From: a virus
DNA length: 24,039 nt
Virus record (IMG/VR): IMGVR_UViG_3300042332_001714
Location: 1-24,039 of that record
Direction: 5' to 3' (one strand)
Positions within the stretch are counted from its first letter, which is position 1; the number at the start of each line of letters is the position of its first letter. A program made the translations under genes and the position numbers. The notes under the pieces are model-generated. The model was not told the origin of the DNA and made no database searches. It saw nothing but the letters and a program-made list of their open reading frames with translations. Positions 15,728-22,445 of the stretch are shown in pieces.

Positions 15728-16303
15728 GTGAGATTCAATCAACGAAAAGAGTGGTTGTATGACCCTGAGGTTTTCAAACGGTATGACACTCAGACAGCCT
15801 TACGTATTCAGGCAGAATACGTAAGGAAGCATTCTCCACAACCGTTCCCGCGGTTCATGGAAGTGGACCGAAATAACTCTCAGATTGACACGTTGTGGCA
15901 TGTTCCGTTGCCCGAAAGAACCGGCTTTTCAAGACAGATTGACATTCCGGCAATAAATTACTTTGAGAAGCCCAATTGGACACTGACTGCACAGGGTCTT
16001 GTGCCAAAGAGGAATGATCGTTTCTGGCTGGCCAACAACATCCTAAGGGAGGAGCACATAGACTATTTCCCTGAAAGAGGTGACATGGTCTTCTGGAATG
16101 GCTATCGCTATGCTGTAATCAACGTGGTGCTACCACCAGAGGCATTCTGGCAACAAACCAATGTGTGGTTGGGCATGTATGTGGAATGCTCTATCGTGCC
16201 AGAGGGTGACGCTAAGCCTTTGGTCAATGTTGCATATGTGCACCCAGTTGAGATGAGCCCAGCTGGCCAGTTGGCTCAACGGGAGGTTAGAAAAGGTCTA
16301 TGA
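15728..16303 (+). CDS. Probable neck/connector-type virion protein
   Basis: The product is 191 aa with GTG at 15728, ten bases from the divergent start at 15718. The N-terminus is helical (EWLYDPEVFKRYDTQTALRIQAEY). The C-terminal part is a beta domain with FPERGDMVFWNGYRYAVINVVLPPEAFW and GMYVECSIVP. That pattern, a strand of the G-D-x-V-F/I-x-x-N-G type followed by Y.V..V, is common in head-completion or neck proteins (for example of the gp13/gp14 group), but I cannot assign it to one. It heads the + operon that runs to the sheath and tube genes, and overlaps the next gene by four bases (ATGA). The structural role is inferred. Confidence 0.6.
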   Translation: MRFNQRKEWLYDPEVFKRYDTQTALRIQAEYVRKHSPQPFPRFMEVDRNNSQIDTLWHVPLPERTGFSRQIDIPAINYFEKPNWTLTAQGLVPKRNDRFWLANNILREEHIDYFPERGDMVFWNGYRYAVINVVLPPEAFWQQTNVWLGMYVECSIVPEGDAKPLVNVAYVHPVEMSPAGQLAQREVRKGL

Positions 16304-16650
16304 TCGACATGGCCACCATTGCCAATGAAGCCTTATCAGACACTCTAAACTCGGCCACCTATTCCGAAAGAATGGCGATAGCTGAGTCATTATTCCAGGA
16401 CTTTGTTGACAACACCAGAAAACTTCAATTGCCAGATCTGGACACCAGAGTAAACAATTTGAAGGAGCAGATGAAGGCTTTAGCATTGGACATCAAGTTC
16501 GACGTAAAAGTCCAAGACTCATCTGTTGTTATTACTGCACAGGGCTTTTCAGACGAAACCTTGTCACGACTTACCCGTGGCACAGACTGGTTTGAAGGCC
16601 GGGATATCGGGAACGATATTCTAAAATCGATGTCTCGTACTAGTAGTTAA
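16300..16650 (+). CDS. Small protein, possible tail/head completion
   Basis: The product is 116 aa with ATG at 16300 overlapping the previous stop in ATGA; GGAGG lies 13 bases upstream. A second ATG at 16309 is possible. The first 65 residues are helical and charged. The middle has two strands (IKFDVKVQDSSVVITAQGF), and the end carries a TDWFEGRDIGNDILKSM helix. No family recognised. The coupling to the previous connector-type gene and the sheath operon suggests a small assembly or tail-completion protein. Confidence 0.65.
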   Translation: MIDMATIANEALSDTLNSATYSERMAIAESLFQDFVDNTRKLQLPDLDTRVNNLKEQMKALALDIKFDVKVQDSSVVITAQGFSDETLSRLTRGTDWFEGRDIGNDILKSMSRTSS

Positions 16651-16658
16651 ATCGCAAC

Positions 16659-16925
16659 ATGAATGCCAAGCAAATCCTAGAAAAGGCCCTTGAAAAGGTC
16701 GACCTTAAGAAGCCAACAACCATTGTTGAGGCTGCTAACACAGCTCTTGGCCTTAACAATGTTAAGGTTGGTGGTGACGTAGCGATCATTGATGATCCCA
16801 CGTTCCCAACTGCGGGTCTAAAGGGCAAAGTCAAGAAGATCGACACTGAAAGTGGTTTGGCCACCGTGCAATTGCACAATGGTGACGAAGTCCCACTCCA
16901 AGTCAATCAACTTATCGCTCTTTAA
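16659..16925 (+). CDS. Small protein with KOW/SH3-like barrel
   Basis: The product is 88 aa with ATG at 16659. After an N-terminal helix (AKQILEKALEKVDLKK) comes GGDVAIIDDPTFPTAGLKGK, then VKKIDTESGLATVQLHNGDE. This fits a KOW or SH3-like barrel: a G-(D)-x-V-x-I strand, a loop, G-x-(K/V)-G-x-V, and V-x-L strands. Such domains bind RNA or proteins. The gene ends one base before the next start. The assignment rests on the pattern of strands and glycines; the role in the phage is unknown. Confidence 0.65.
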   Translation: MNAKQILEKALEKVDLKKPTTIVEAANTALGLNNVKVGGDVAIIDDPTFPTAGLKGKVKKIDTESGLATVQLHNGDEVPLQVNQLIAL

Positions 16926-16926
16926 G

Positions 16927-17796
16927 GTGAATTCCGTTCGACGTATACTTGGTGAGTTTACCGGCACTGGTTCCATGGGCGCTGTTGAAGTCGTCCCAGT
17001 GATGGTGAACCCAGCTCCGTCTACTCACCAACAACCACGTCGAAAGGTGCTACCTCACTTGAGACGTAAGCGCAAGCCGGTGTCTGAAACTGTCACAGCT
17101 GACGTGGCTCCAGTGCTGGTAAATCCAGCACCAGAGATCATGGCCAAGCTGAGAGACAGAGTGAATCAGGTTGAAAAGAAGAGATCGGCCATCGAGTCAA
17201 TTCTGGGTGAAGCCGAAGAGAAGAGTCTGATACCTGATGATGCAGACAAGCTTCTGACCACCAAGGAAGTTGAAGACGCTAAGAAAGTTGCGTCGAATAC
17301 TGTCAGCTTGGACAAGGAAGACTTGCTGCAACCTTCACTGGCACTTGTGGCTCCTGACACCACTCCTAATGCCACAAAGGAGTTGGATCCATCGTTGGTT
17401 CCCAACCGTGATCCTGCGCTGTCAACAATACTGGGTGAGAAACCAGCCGCTGGCCCGACTAACACGGTCAGGACAGAGTCAGTCAAGAAGGTTGAGACTC
17501 CAAAAATACAGGAATCTAAGATCAATGATTCCAAGAGTGTTGAGGAGAGCTTGCCATCTTTTGAAATGCCTCGTCCTCCAGGCGAGTTCCTTCGATCTAT
17601 CGGAGACATCACTGGTGAAGGTCGTGAGGAGAAGCCCAAAGTTGAGCTAGTTGTGGGCAACTCATCCAACCCAGTTGGAGCTACAGTTTCTGAGGGAATG
17701 TTGGGCGCCTCAGAGATGCCCACGCCTAAAGAAGCCAACATCGATCGCACGATGGATGCATTCCGAAGATTTCATCGAGTTAAAGGACAAAAGTAA
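16927..17796 (+). CDS. Disordered repeat-bearing protein with three ILGE motifs
   Basis: The product is 289 aa from GTG 16927, directly after the previous TAA. A longer frame starting at 16852 only overlaps the previous gene in another frame and was not used. The protein is low in hydrophobics and rich in Lys, Glu, Pro, Ser and Thr. It has repeated short motifs: ILGE at 7-10, 92-95 and 168-171; VNPAP at 27-31 and 65-69, each inside a VPVMV or APVLV strand; and a related SIGDITGEG at 224-232. A basic cluster (RRKVLPHLRRKRK) lies at 38-50, with a charged helix at 70-100. The C-terminus has a NIDRTMDAFRRFHRVKGQK helix. It matches no family I know. Possible roles are a tail assembly chaperone-like or scaffold-like factor, or a virion protein processed by the prohead protease. 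Confidence 0.65.
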   Translation: MNSVRRILGEFTGTGSMGAVEVVPVMVNPAPSTHQQPRRKVLPHLRRKRKPVSETVTADVAPVLVNPAPEIMAKLRDRVNQVEKKRSAIESILGEAEEKSLIPDDADKLLTTKEVEDAKKVASNTVSLDKEDLLQPSLALVAPDTTPNATKELDPSLVPNRDPALSTILGEKPAAGPTNTVRTESVKKVETPKIQESKINDSKSVEESLPSFEMPRPPGEFLRSIGDITGEGREEKPKVELVVGNSSNPVGATVSEGMLGASEMPTPKEANIDRTMDAFRRFHRVKGQK

Positions 17797-17810
17797 TTAG
17801 AACAGAATTT

Positions 17811-20222
17811 ATGGCTACCTCACCTACGACCTTCCCGGGGTTCTACGCCTCAGTAATCGACAAGAGCTTCGCTCCTGTCACTCTCAGTCGTTTTCGTGGC
17901 GGACTTACCGGCATCGCTAACAAGGGACCGTTCAGCACACCAACTCTTGTAAATTCACTCACTGAGTTTGCCAATAAGTTCGGTGATTCTAACATCACCA
18001 ACGATTCAGGTTGGGCCGGTCAGTTGGCCGTGACTGCTGCATCAGTCGCTGATTACAGCGGCAGCAGCTTGATCGTCCGCATCGGACACCAGTATGAGTC
18101 GACGGCTACTCTCTCCAGTGGAGCTTCCCTGGGAGCCACAGTTCTTACGGTGACGAATGCCAATCACTTCACTGTGGGCGATTACGTTCGTATCATCGAT
18201 GCAACTGGCGAAGTTGAGACGACCTCGAATGCTCTCGTCAGCAGTGTTGGTGTTAGCACCATTACTCTTGACGATGCTCTCGACTACGCTTACGCCAATG
18301 GTTCCACAGTTTATCGCAGCACCCAATCTGGTGCTGCTACCTCAGCTGAGGCGTTTCTGTCAGCCTTCACTTTCGTAACCAACGAGGTTGGCTCTGCTGG
18401 TAGTGCCACAGTCGCTGGAACCAAGGGTGACTTTACCTTTGAGTGCACTGACAATCTGGGCAAGATCCAGATCAGCAGCATTGCGGCTGTATCCGGCACG
18501 GTCACAGTCAATACTTCGTCTGCTCACGATTACACCACCGGTGATCAGATTAAGATCGAGAATGTTACCTCCACTGCCGGCAATTTCAACGGCACTTACA
18601 CCCTGTTGTCTGCCTCTGGTAGCACTTTCACTTACACAGCCCTGACCTCCTTCACTGGCTCTGGTTCAGCTGCTAGTGGCATCATGACTGCCGCGGCTCT
18701 ATCTGCTGGTGATCTAATCAAGATCAGCACATCAGCTGATCCAGCTGTTAGCCTGGCGACTGACACCAGCGAGGTGCTTGTTAAGTCTGTGGTGCCAAAC
18801 AACACCACTGGCGGTTGCACTATCACGCTGTACCCTTCAGGTGTAACTTCACTGGGATATCAAGCTCTGCCTCTCCAAGCCACTTACACTGCGGCTTACA
18901 TCTACAAGGTCAAGCGTGCTAATGGCCTTGACAGTGGTGGTGCTTTCAATACTTATCGTCTTCTCCACTTGTTCGCCTCATCTGAGGGAACCTGGGCGAA
19001 CTCTGATTCAGCCACCAATTCAAACCTTGTGGCTAGCATTGCTCCTGGATCTGCCTCTGGTACCAAGAAGATGCTCGTCTTCTACAACACTGAGTTGGTC
19101 GAGACACTGGATAACCTGACCTTCGCTGATCCCACAGCTTCAACCTACCTCCCAACCTATGTCAACACTAACTCTGCCTACGTGCGAGTTGGTTATGACG
19201 ACATTGCGGATGACTTCCTGGTGGTTGATGTGGCTCCTGCGAACACCCTCGATGGTTGGAACATTGCCAACCTCGGTGGTAAGACCAACGTTGCTAACTT
19301 CACTGGTGGTGACAACGGTGCCAACACTGAGAACTCTGACTGGATCGGCGATCTCAATCCAACGACTGACCTCTACACTGGGTTCCAGTCGTTCAGAAAT
19401 GAGACTGACTACCAAGTCAATGTGTTGGCCATCCCTGGTGCGGTGGATTCAGACCTTCAGCAGAATCTCGTCCAAGTTGCTCGTGTTCTCAATGCGGTTG
19501 CAATTCTGGATGTGGCTGAGTCTGTGGTTCCTCGCCAGTACGCTGATTGGCGGAATGCCACCGGAACTTACGCTGGTCGTACCAAGATTGATGACTGGCA
19601 CGGTGCGTTGTTTGCCAACTGGGTCGATATCATTGATCCTTACACCACTGAGACTCGGCGGGTTCCACCCTCTGTGGAGGTTATCCGCTGCATGGCTCGT
19701 ACGTTCAACAACGACAAGCCTTGGTACGCTGCGGCTGGTGAGTATCGTGGTTTCTGCGATAACGCCCAGGGTCTTCAGTTCAGAACGATCAACTTCTCCT
19801 CTAAGACTCAGGCTTATGACAGCAATGTCAACCTGATTGTCAGCAACAATGGGCGTATCCAGGTCTACGGCGACCGTACTCTTCAGGTGGCTGACTCCAA
19901 GCTGATGGAGCTGCACGTGGCGATCCTGGTGAACTACATCGTTGCTAACATCGGTGCGGTTGCTCGCCAGTTTGTGTTCGACCCGAATGACAGCGTGCTT
20001 CTAGCTCAGCTGAACCAAGCCATTACCCAGTTCATGGACGGTGTCCAGAATGAACGTGGTGTGGATCAGTACAAGTTGACTGTCGATGGTTCGAACAACA
20101 ACGATGAGACTCGTGCTCTTCGTGAGGTGATCATTGATTTGGGCATCGTGCCTACCAGCACGGCTGAACGGATCTTCCTGAACCTCACTGTGAACCGCAG
20201 TGGTGCTCAGTTGAACGCCTAA
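17811..20222 (+). CDS. Contractile tail sheath protein
   Basis: The product is 803 aa with ATG at 17811. The N-terminus (SPTTFPGFYASVIDKSF) followed by a small domain with GLTGIANKGP is typical. So is the C-terminal 280 residues, which include RVPPSVEVIRCMARTFNNDK, then PWYAAAGEYRGF and, later, the conserved LQVADSKLMELHVAILVNYI segment. The sheath surrounds the tube and contracts to drive it through the envelope. It is longer than T4 gp18 (about 660 aa). Residues about 90-365 are a beta-rich insertion made of Gly/Thr/Ser repeat-like modules (TLSSGASLGATVLTVTNANH region and the AVSGTVTVNTSSAHDYTTGD region), probably Ig-like domains exposed on the sheath surface. The tube gene follows 25 bases later. 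Its codons are strongly biased, as expected for a high-copy protein. Confidence 0.93.
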   Translation: MATSPTTFPGFYASVIDKSFAPVTLSRFRGGLTGIANKGPFSTPTLVNSLTEFANKFGDSNITNDSGWAGQLAVTAASVADYSGSSLIVRIGHQYESTATLSSGASLGATVLTVTNANHFTVGDYVRIIDATGEVETTSNALVSSVGVSTITLDDALDYAYANGSTVYRSTQSGAATSAEAFLSAFTFVTNEVGSAGSATVAGTKGDFTFECTDNLGKIQISSIAAVSGTVTVNTSSAHDYTTGDQIKIENVTSTAGNFNGTYTLLSASGSTFTYTALTSFTGSGSAASGIMTAAALSAGDLIKISTSADPAVSLATDTSEVLVKSVVPNNTTGGCTITLYPSGVTSLGYQALPLQATYTAAYIYKVKRANGLDSGGAFNTYRLLHLFASSEGTWANSDSATNSNLVASIAPGSASGTKKMLVFYNTELVETLDNLTFADPTASTYLPTYVNTNSAYVRVGYDDIADDFLVVDVAPANTLDGWNIANLGGKTNVANFTGGDNGANTENSDWIGDLNPTTDLYTGFQSFRNETDYQVNVLAIPGAVDSDLQQNLVQVARVLNAVAILDVAESVVPRQYADWRNATGTYAGRTKIDDWHGALFANWVDIIDPYTTETRRVPPSVEVIRCMARTFNNDKPWYAAAGEYRGFCDNAQGLQFRTINFSSKTQAYDSNVNLIVSNNGRIQVYGDRTLQVADSKLMELHVAILVNYIVANIGAVARQFVFDPNDSVLLAQLNQAITQFMDGVQNERGVDQYKLTVDGSNNNDETRALREVIIDLGIVPTSTAERIFLNLTVNRSGAQLNA

Positions 20223-20247
20223 GACTTAAAATTTAATACCTTCTGTT

Positions 20248-20877
20248 ATGGCCAAAATGAACACAAAAAACACCTGGGGTAGCATTGCTACTACCGGTGG
20301 TACTGGCATCGATCAACAGCGCGCTGATCTATTCAAGATCAGCCTGAACCTTCCTCCTTCCATCGGTGGCACTGGCACATGGGACGAGCAGGTTCAATTC
20401 GCTGTTGAGTCATTCCCCTTCCCTGACATGAAGGTACAGGGGTTTGATACCAAGTACCTGAATCAGACCAACCACCAGATTGGTGCTGATGCGGCCAACA
20501 GTGAGATCGCTATCCCAGTGAGATATGCGTTCTCACAGCAGACTGCTCAGATCCTTTACAAGTGGATGTACCTCATCTCCAACCCAGTTACTGGCGGTGT
20601 GGGTCTTACATCGGCTGTAAAGTGCAACGGTGAGTTCCGCTGGCTGGTTCCAGACATGGCCAAGCAGATTGCCAATGCCAATGCATTGGGTGGCAGTGAT
20701 GCCTCTGACGTCCTCAAGACGGGCTTGGTCTACAAGCTTGAAGGTTGTTTCATCACAGGCTTGAAGCCAACAGACGCTGACATGAAGACTGGCAACACTC
20801 CAGTCAATCTGGGTTTCACATTGATGGTTGACCGTTACTATCCAATTCAGCCAGGTAGCTTGATCGTTACTGTCTAA
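20248..20877 (+). CDS. Tail tube protein (gp19-like)
   Basis: The product is 209 aa with ATG at 20248. Features expected of a gp19-like tube protein are a DLFKISLNLPPS entry, the FAVESFPFPDMKVQGFDTKY strand-loop-strand and a tripartite beta core (IAIPVRYAFSQQTAQILYKWM). A C-terminal strand LGFTLMVDRYYPI closes it. The tube forms the hexameric inner channel through which DNA passes. It directly follows the sheath gene, as in T4 (18-19), and is followed by a strong terminator, so it ends the late operon. The leader before the ATG is A/T-rich and has no clear Shine-Dalgarno. Confidence 0.9.
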   Translation: MAKMNTKNTWGSIATTGGTGIDQQRADLFKISLNLPPSIGGTGTWDEQVQFAVESFPFPDMKVQGFDTKYLNQTNHQIGADAANSEIAIPVRYAFSQQTAQILYKWMYLISNPVTGGVGLTSAVKCNGEFRWLVPDMAKQIANANALGGSDASDVLKTGLVYKLEGCFITGLKPTDADMKTGNTPVNLGFTLMVDRYYPIQPGSLIVTV

Positions 20878-20890
20878 TCTATCTTACACC

Positions 20891-20924
20891 AAAACGGCCC
20901 AGAGTGAAAGCTCTGGGCCGTTTT
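20891..20924. terminator. Bidirectional intrinsic terminator after the tube gene
   Basis: A 14-bp perfect stem (20891-20904 with 20911-20924, arm AAAACGGCCCAGAG) closes a six-base loop and ends in TTTT. The A run on the 5' side supplies a T run for the opposite strand. It separates the convergent late operon (stop 20877) from the - strand gene ending at 20941. Confidence 0.92.
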
Positions 20925-20940
20925 CATGTTTGCTACTAAC

Positions 20941-21396
20941 TCAGTGGCAGTTCAGCAACTTGAAAACCTCAGTAGCTGAATTAAGGCTGATGGGCTCATT
21001 AAGCTTGACACTAATCAAGTCATCGATGCCATGCGTACCAACATCAATGGTGTCACCTTGAATCTTGATGGAAGTCAACCCACTAGGCCAGATGTAAGTG
21101 TCACTTCCATCCTTAGAAACTTTCAAGATGGCTGTGTAGGCGTCATCACATGTCTGACATGACACTTCAGACGAGATGTGAACAACGTTGTATCTCTTGG
21201 AGATGGAGTCCTCCAACTTGGACACAGATTTTTCCAGGTCTTTGCCAAAGTTGAAAGATGCATAGTGATCAGACGTGTGAATGTCTGCAGTCATCTTAGA
21301 CTTATTGATGACAACACGTTTGATATCATCAGCATTGACTGCCAACGTACCTTCTGAACTCTTCAGCATAATGAAGATCGGCTTTTTCTTCGACAT
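20941..21396 (-). CDS. Unknown protein, last gene of the carbamoyltransferase operon
   Basis: The product is 151 aa as called from ATG 21396. A second ATG at 21363 (residue 12, before LKSSEGTLAV) is possible and has a purine-rich stretch upstream. The first start overlaps the 3' end of the upstream gene by 68 bases and the second by 35. The product is mixed alpha/beta, with strands such as AVNADDIKRVVINKS and a CxxC pair (SCQTCDDAY) that might bind metal. It ends near the terminator at 20891-20924. No family recognised; the function is unknown. Confidence 0.65.
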   Translation of the reverse strand: MSKKKPIFIMLKSSEGTLAVNADDIKRVVINKSKMTADIHTSDHYASFNFGKDLEKSVSKLEDSISKRYNVVHISSEVSCQTCDDAYTAILKVSKDGSDTYIWPSGLTSIKIQGDTIDVGTHGIDDLISVKLNEPISLNSATEVFKLLNCH

Positions 21397-21700
21397 GAGT
21401 AATAATGGTTAGGTTTTTGTGATCCTTAACGACTAGGGCTTTTCTATAAGCCAAAAAGTCTTTAAGCAGGTAATTTTCTTTTTCTGAACCTTTGGGAAGT
21501 TTCTTCTTAAGACGGCTGATGTACTCTAGAATCACACAGCGACCATAGACTGCTTGGCTGGCCACAATTCCAATAAACCATAGAGTTGGTATTACTGAGA
21601 CTTGCCATATACCTTTTGTTAGAAGGTAAGCGCCCAAGAATGCGAGTGGACCATAGACTACTTGACCAATCTTGTTGGTTGCTCTTAAGACTGTAATCAG
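21329..21700 (-). CDS. Small membrane protein with apparent CTG start
   Basis: The frame is open far upstream, but its only ATG/GTG/TTG upstream of 21700 is a TTG at about 21961 deep inside the preceding gene. The CTG at 21700 overlaps the preceding stop as CTGA, copying the ATGA couplings nearby, and gives about 123 aa beginning ITVLRATNKIGQ. Two hydrophobic segments follow (VVYGPLAFLGAYLL and VSVIPTLWFIGIVASQAVYG), then a basic region (SRLKKKLPKGSEKE) and a charged helical tail. This is a two-helix membrane protein with a cytosolic tail. A TTG at FLGAY would cut into helix 1. The 3' end overlaps the next gene. A frameshift product with the preceding protein cannot be excluded. Confidence 0.5.
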   Translation of the reverse strand: MITVLRATNKIGQVVYGPLAFLGAYLLTKGIWQVSVIPTLWFIGIVASQAVYGRCVILEYISRLKKKLPKGSEKENYLLKDFLAYRKALVVKDHKNLTIITHVEEKADLHYAEEFRRYVGSQC

Positions 21701-22212
21701 TCGCCGAGTTCGAGTACCTTGCAGTTTTTCAAGAAGGTCTCTTCTGTGATTGAGGATGTCACCACAGTCCCGTCTTTCAGGTAAAGCTCTGAGGACTTCT
21801 TGCCGATTTCCACAATCGAGATGGCCCTCAGGTTCACTCCGTTGAGGACAAACGCCGTGGTTGGCACCAGACGTCGCTCCGCCTTTTGGGTAGAGGCTGG
21901 ACCGGCCTTGCTCGTCTGGGTCGGAGGGACCGGAGGAAGACCCTCCTTCTTGTCGATCCAAGGGTGAGACTTTTCATTTCCAGCCACATTGGGCTTGACA
22001 CCCATAAGCTTGGCCAAGAGTGGTGGCACATAGCCATGATTGGTGGCCACCTTAATCAAGGTATTTTCAATACCACTGGAGTTGGGTGAGCACAGCTTCT
22101 GTGAGGCTAGCTCAGCCACGATAGCTGACTTAGTCAACTTTGTAGCAAGCGCTTTCTCAACCCTATTCAGGGTCTGAATGGCTTGCTCTTTGTTTAGATC
22201 ACTGAGTTTCAT
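21697..22212 (-). CDS. Unknown soluble protein
   Basis: The product is about 171 aa from ATG 22212, which shares one base with the preceding TGA (TGATG); a TTG three bases earlier is less likely. The N-terminal 70 residues are helical (LSDLNKEQAIQTLNRVEKAL). A Pro/Ser/Lys-rich linker spans about 80-110, and the C-terminal 55 residues are beta-rich (TAFVLNGVNLRAISIVEIGK, then ELYLKDGTVVTSSI). No catalytic or binding motif is recognised. It is coupled on both sides: to the 77-aa gene upstream and, through CTGA, to the membrane protein downstream. An interaction with that membrane protein is an inference from the coupling. Confidence 0.7.
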   Translation of the reverse strand: MKLSDLNKEQAIQTLNRVEKALATKLTKSAIVAELASQKLCSPNSSGIENTLIKVATNHGYVPPLLAKLMGVKPNVAGNEKSHPWIDKKEGLPPVPPTQTSKAGPASTQKAERRLVPTTAFVLNGVNLRAISIVEIGKKSSELYLKDGTVVTSSITEETFLKNCKVLELGD

Positions 22213-22445
22213 CAAGCTTCTTCTACTTTACTTGGTTTTGACTGTAAACAAGATTTTCTGCCCATCGTTGTGTTCGACGTGGCTCTGACATCCTTATTGG
22301 TGAACTCCCAAATCTCGCCAGATTCATCTAGAATGACCGTGAATAGCTTTTCAATCTCACAGCCATAATCTGTCACTAGCCACACGCGACCACGCCCCTT
22401 GGGCGTTTCCACTTGCAGCGACTGTTGGACTTCTAGAATGATCAT
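22212..22445 (-). CDS. Small unknown protein
   Basis: The product is 77 aa with ATG at 22445 overlapping the stop of the carbamoyltransferase gene in ATGA. The first 50 residues look like a small beta barrel (VETPKGRGRVWLVTDYGCEI, then LFTVILDESGEIWEFTN), and the tail is Ser/Lys-rich. No family recognised. Its coupling to the carbamoyltransferase makes an accessory or substrate-binding role conceivable, without proof. Confidence 0.65.
   Translation of the reverse strand: MIILEVQQSLQVETPKGRGRVWLVTDYGCEIEKLFTVILDESGEIWEFTNKDVRATSNTTMGRKSCLQSKPSKVEEA
22220..22248 (-). promoter_or_regulatory. Possible weak internal promoter
   Basis: On the - strand, TTTACA (22248-22243) in a TTGTTTACA context is followed after 17 bases by TAGAAG (22225-22220), which matches four of six -10 positions. 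It would start transcription about at ATG 22212, like the near-leaderless promoters elsewhere. It lies inside the 77-aa gene and could be chance. Confidence 0.25.

Noticed and set aside
16852-16926. Earlier start for the ILGE-repeat protein
   Set aside because: The added 25 residues would overlap the KOW-like gene in another frame and read as Cys/Trp/Lys-rich junk. GTG 16927 follows the previous stop by one base.
19159-19836. A 225-residue + frame and a 155-residue - frame within the sheath gene
   Set aside because: Both are out-of-frame readings of the sheath coding sequence, with repetitive Leu/Ser/Thr/Arg composition and no leader or homology signal.
21701-21961. Upstream extension of the membrane protein to TTG 21961
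   Set aside because: The extension lies fully inside the 172-aa gene and translates to a Gly/Ser/Arg/Pro-rich sequence typical of a wrong frame.
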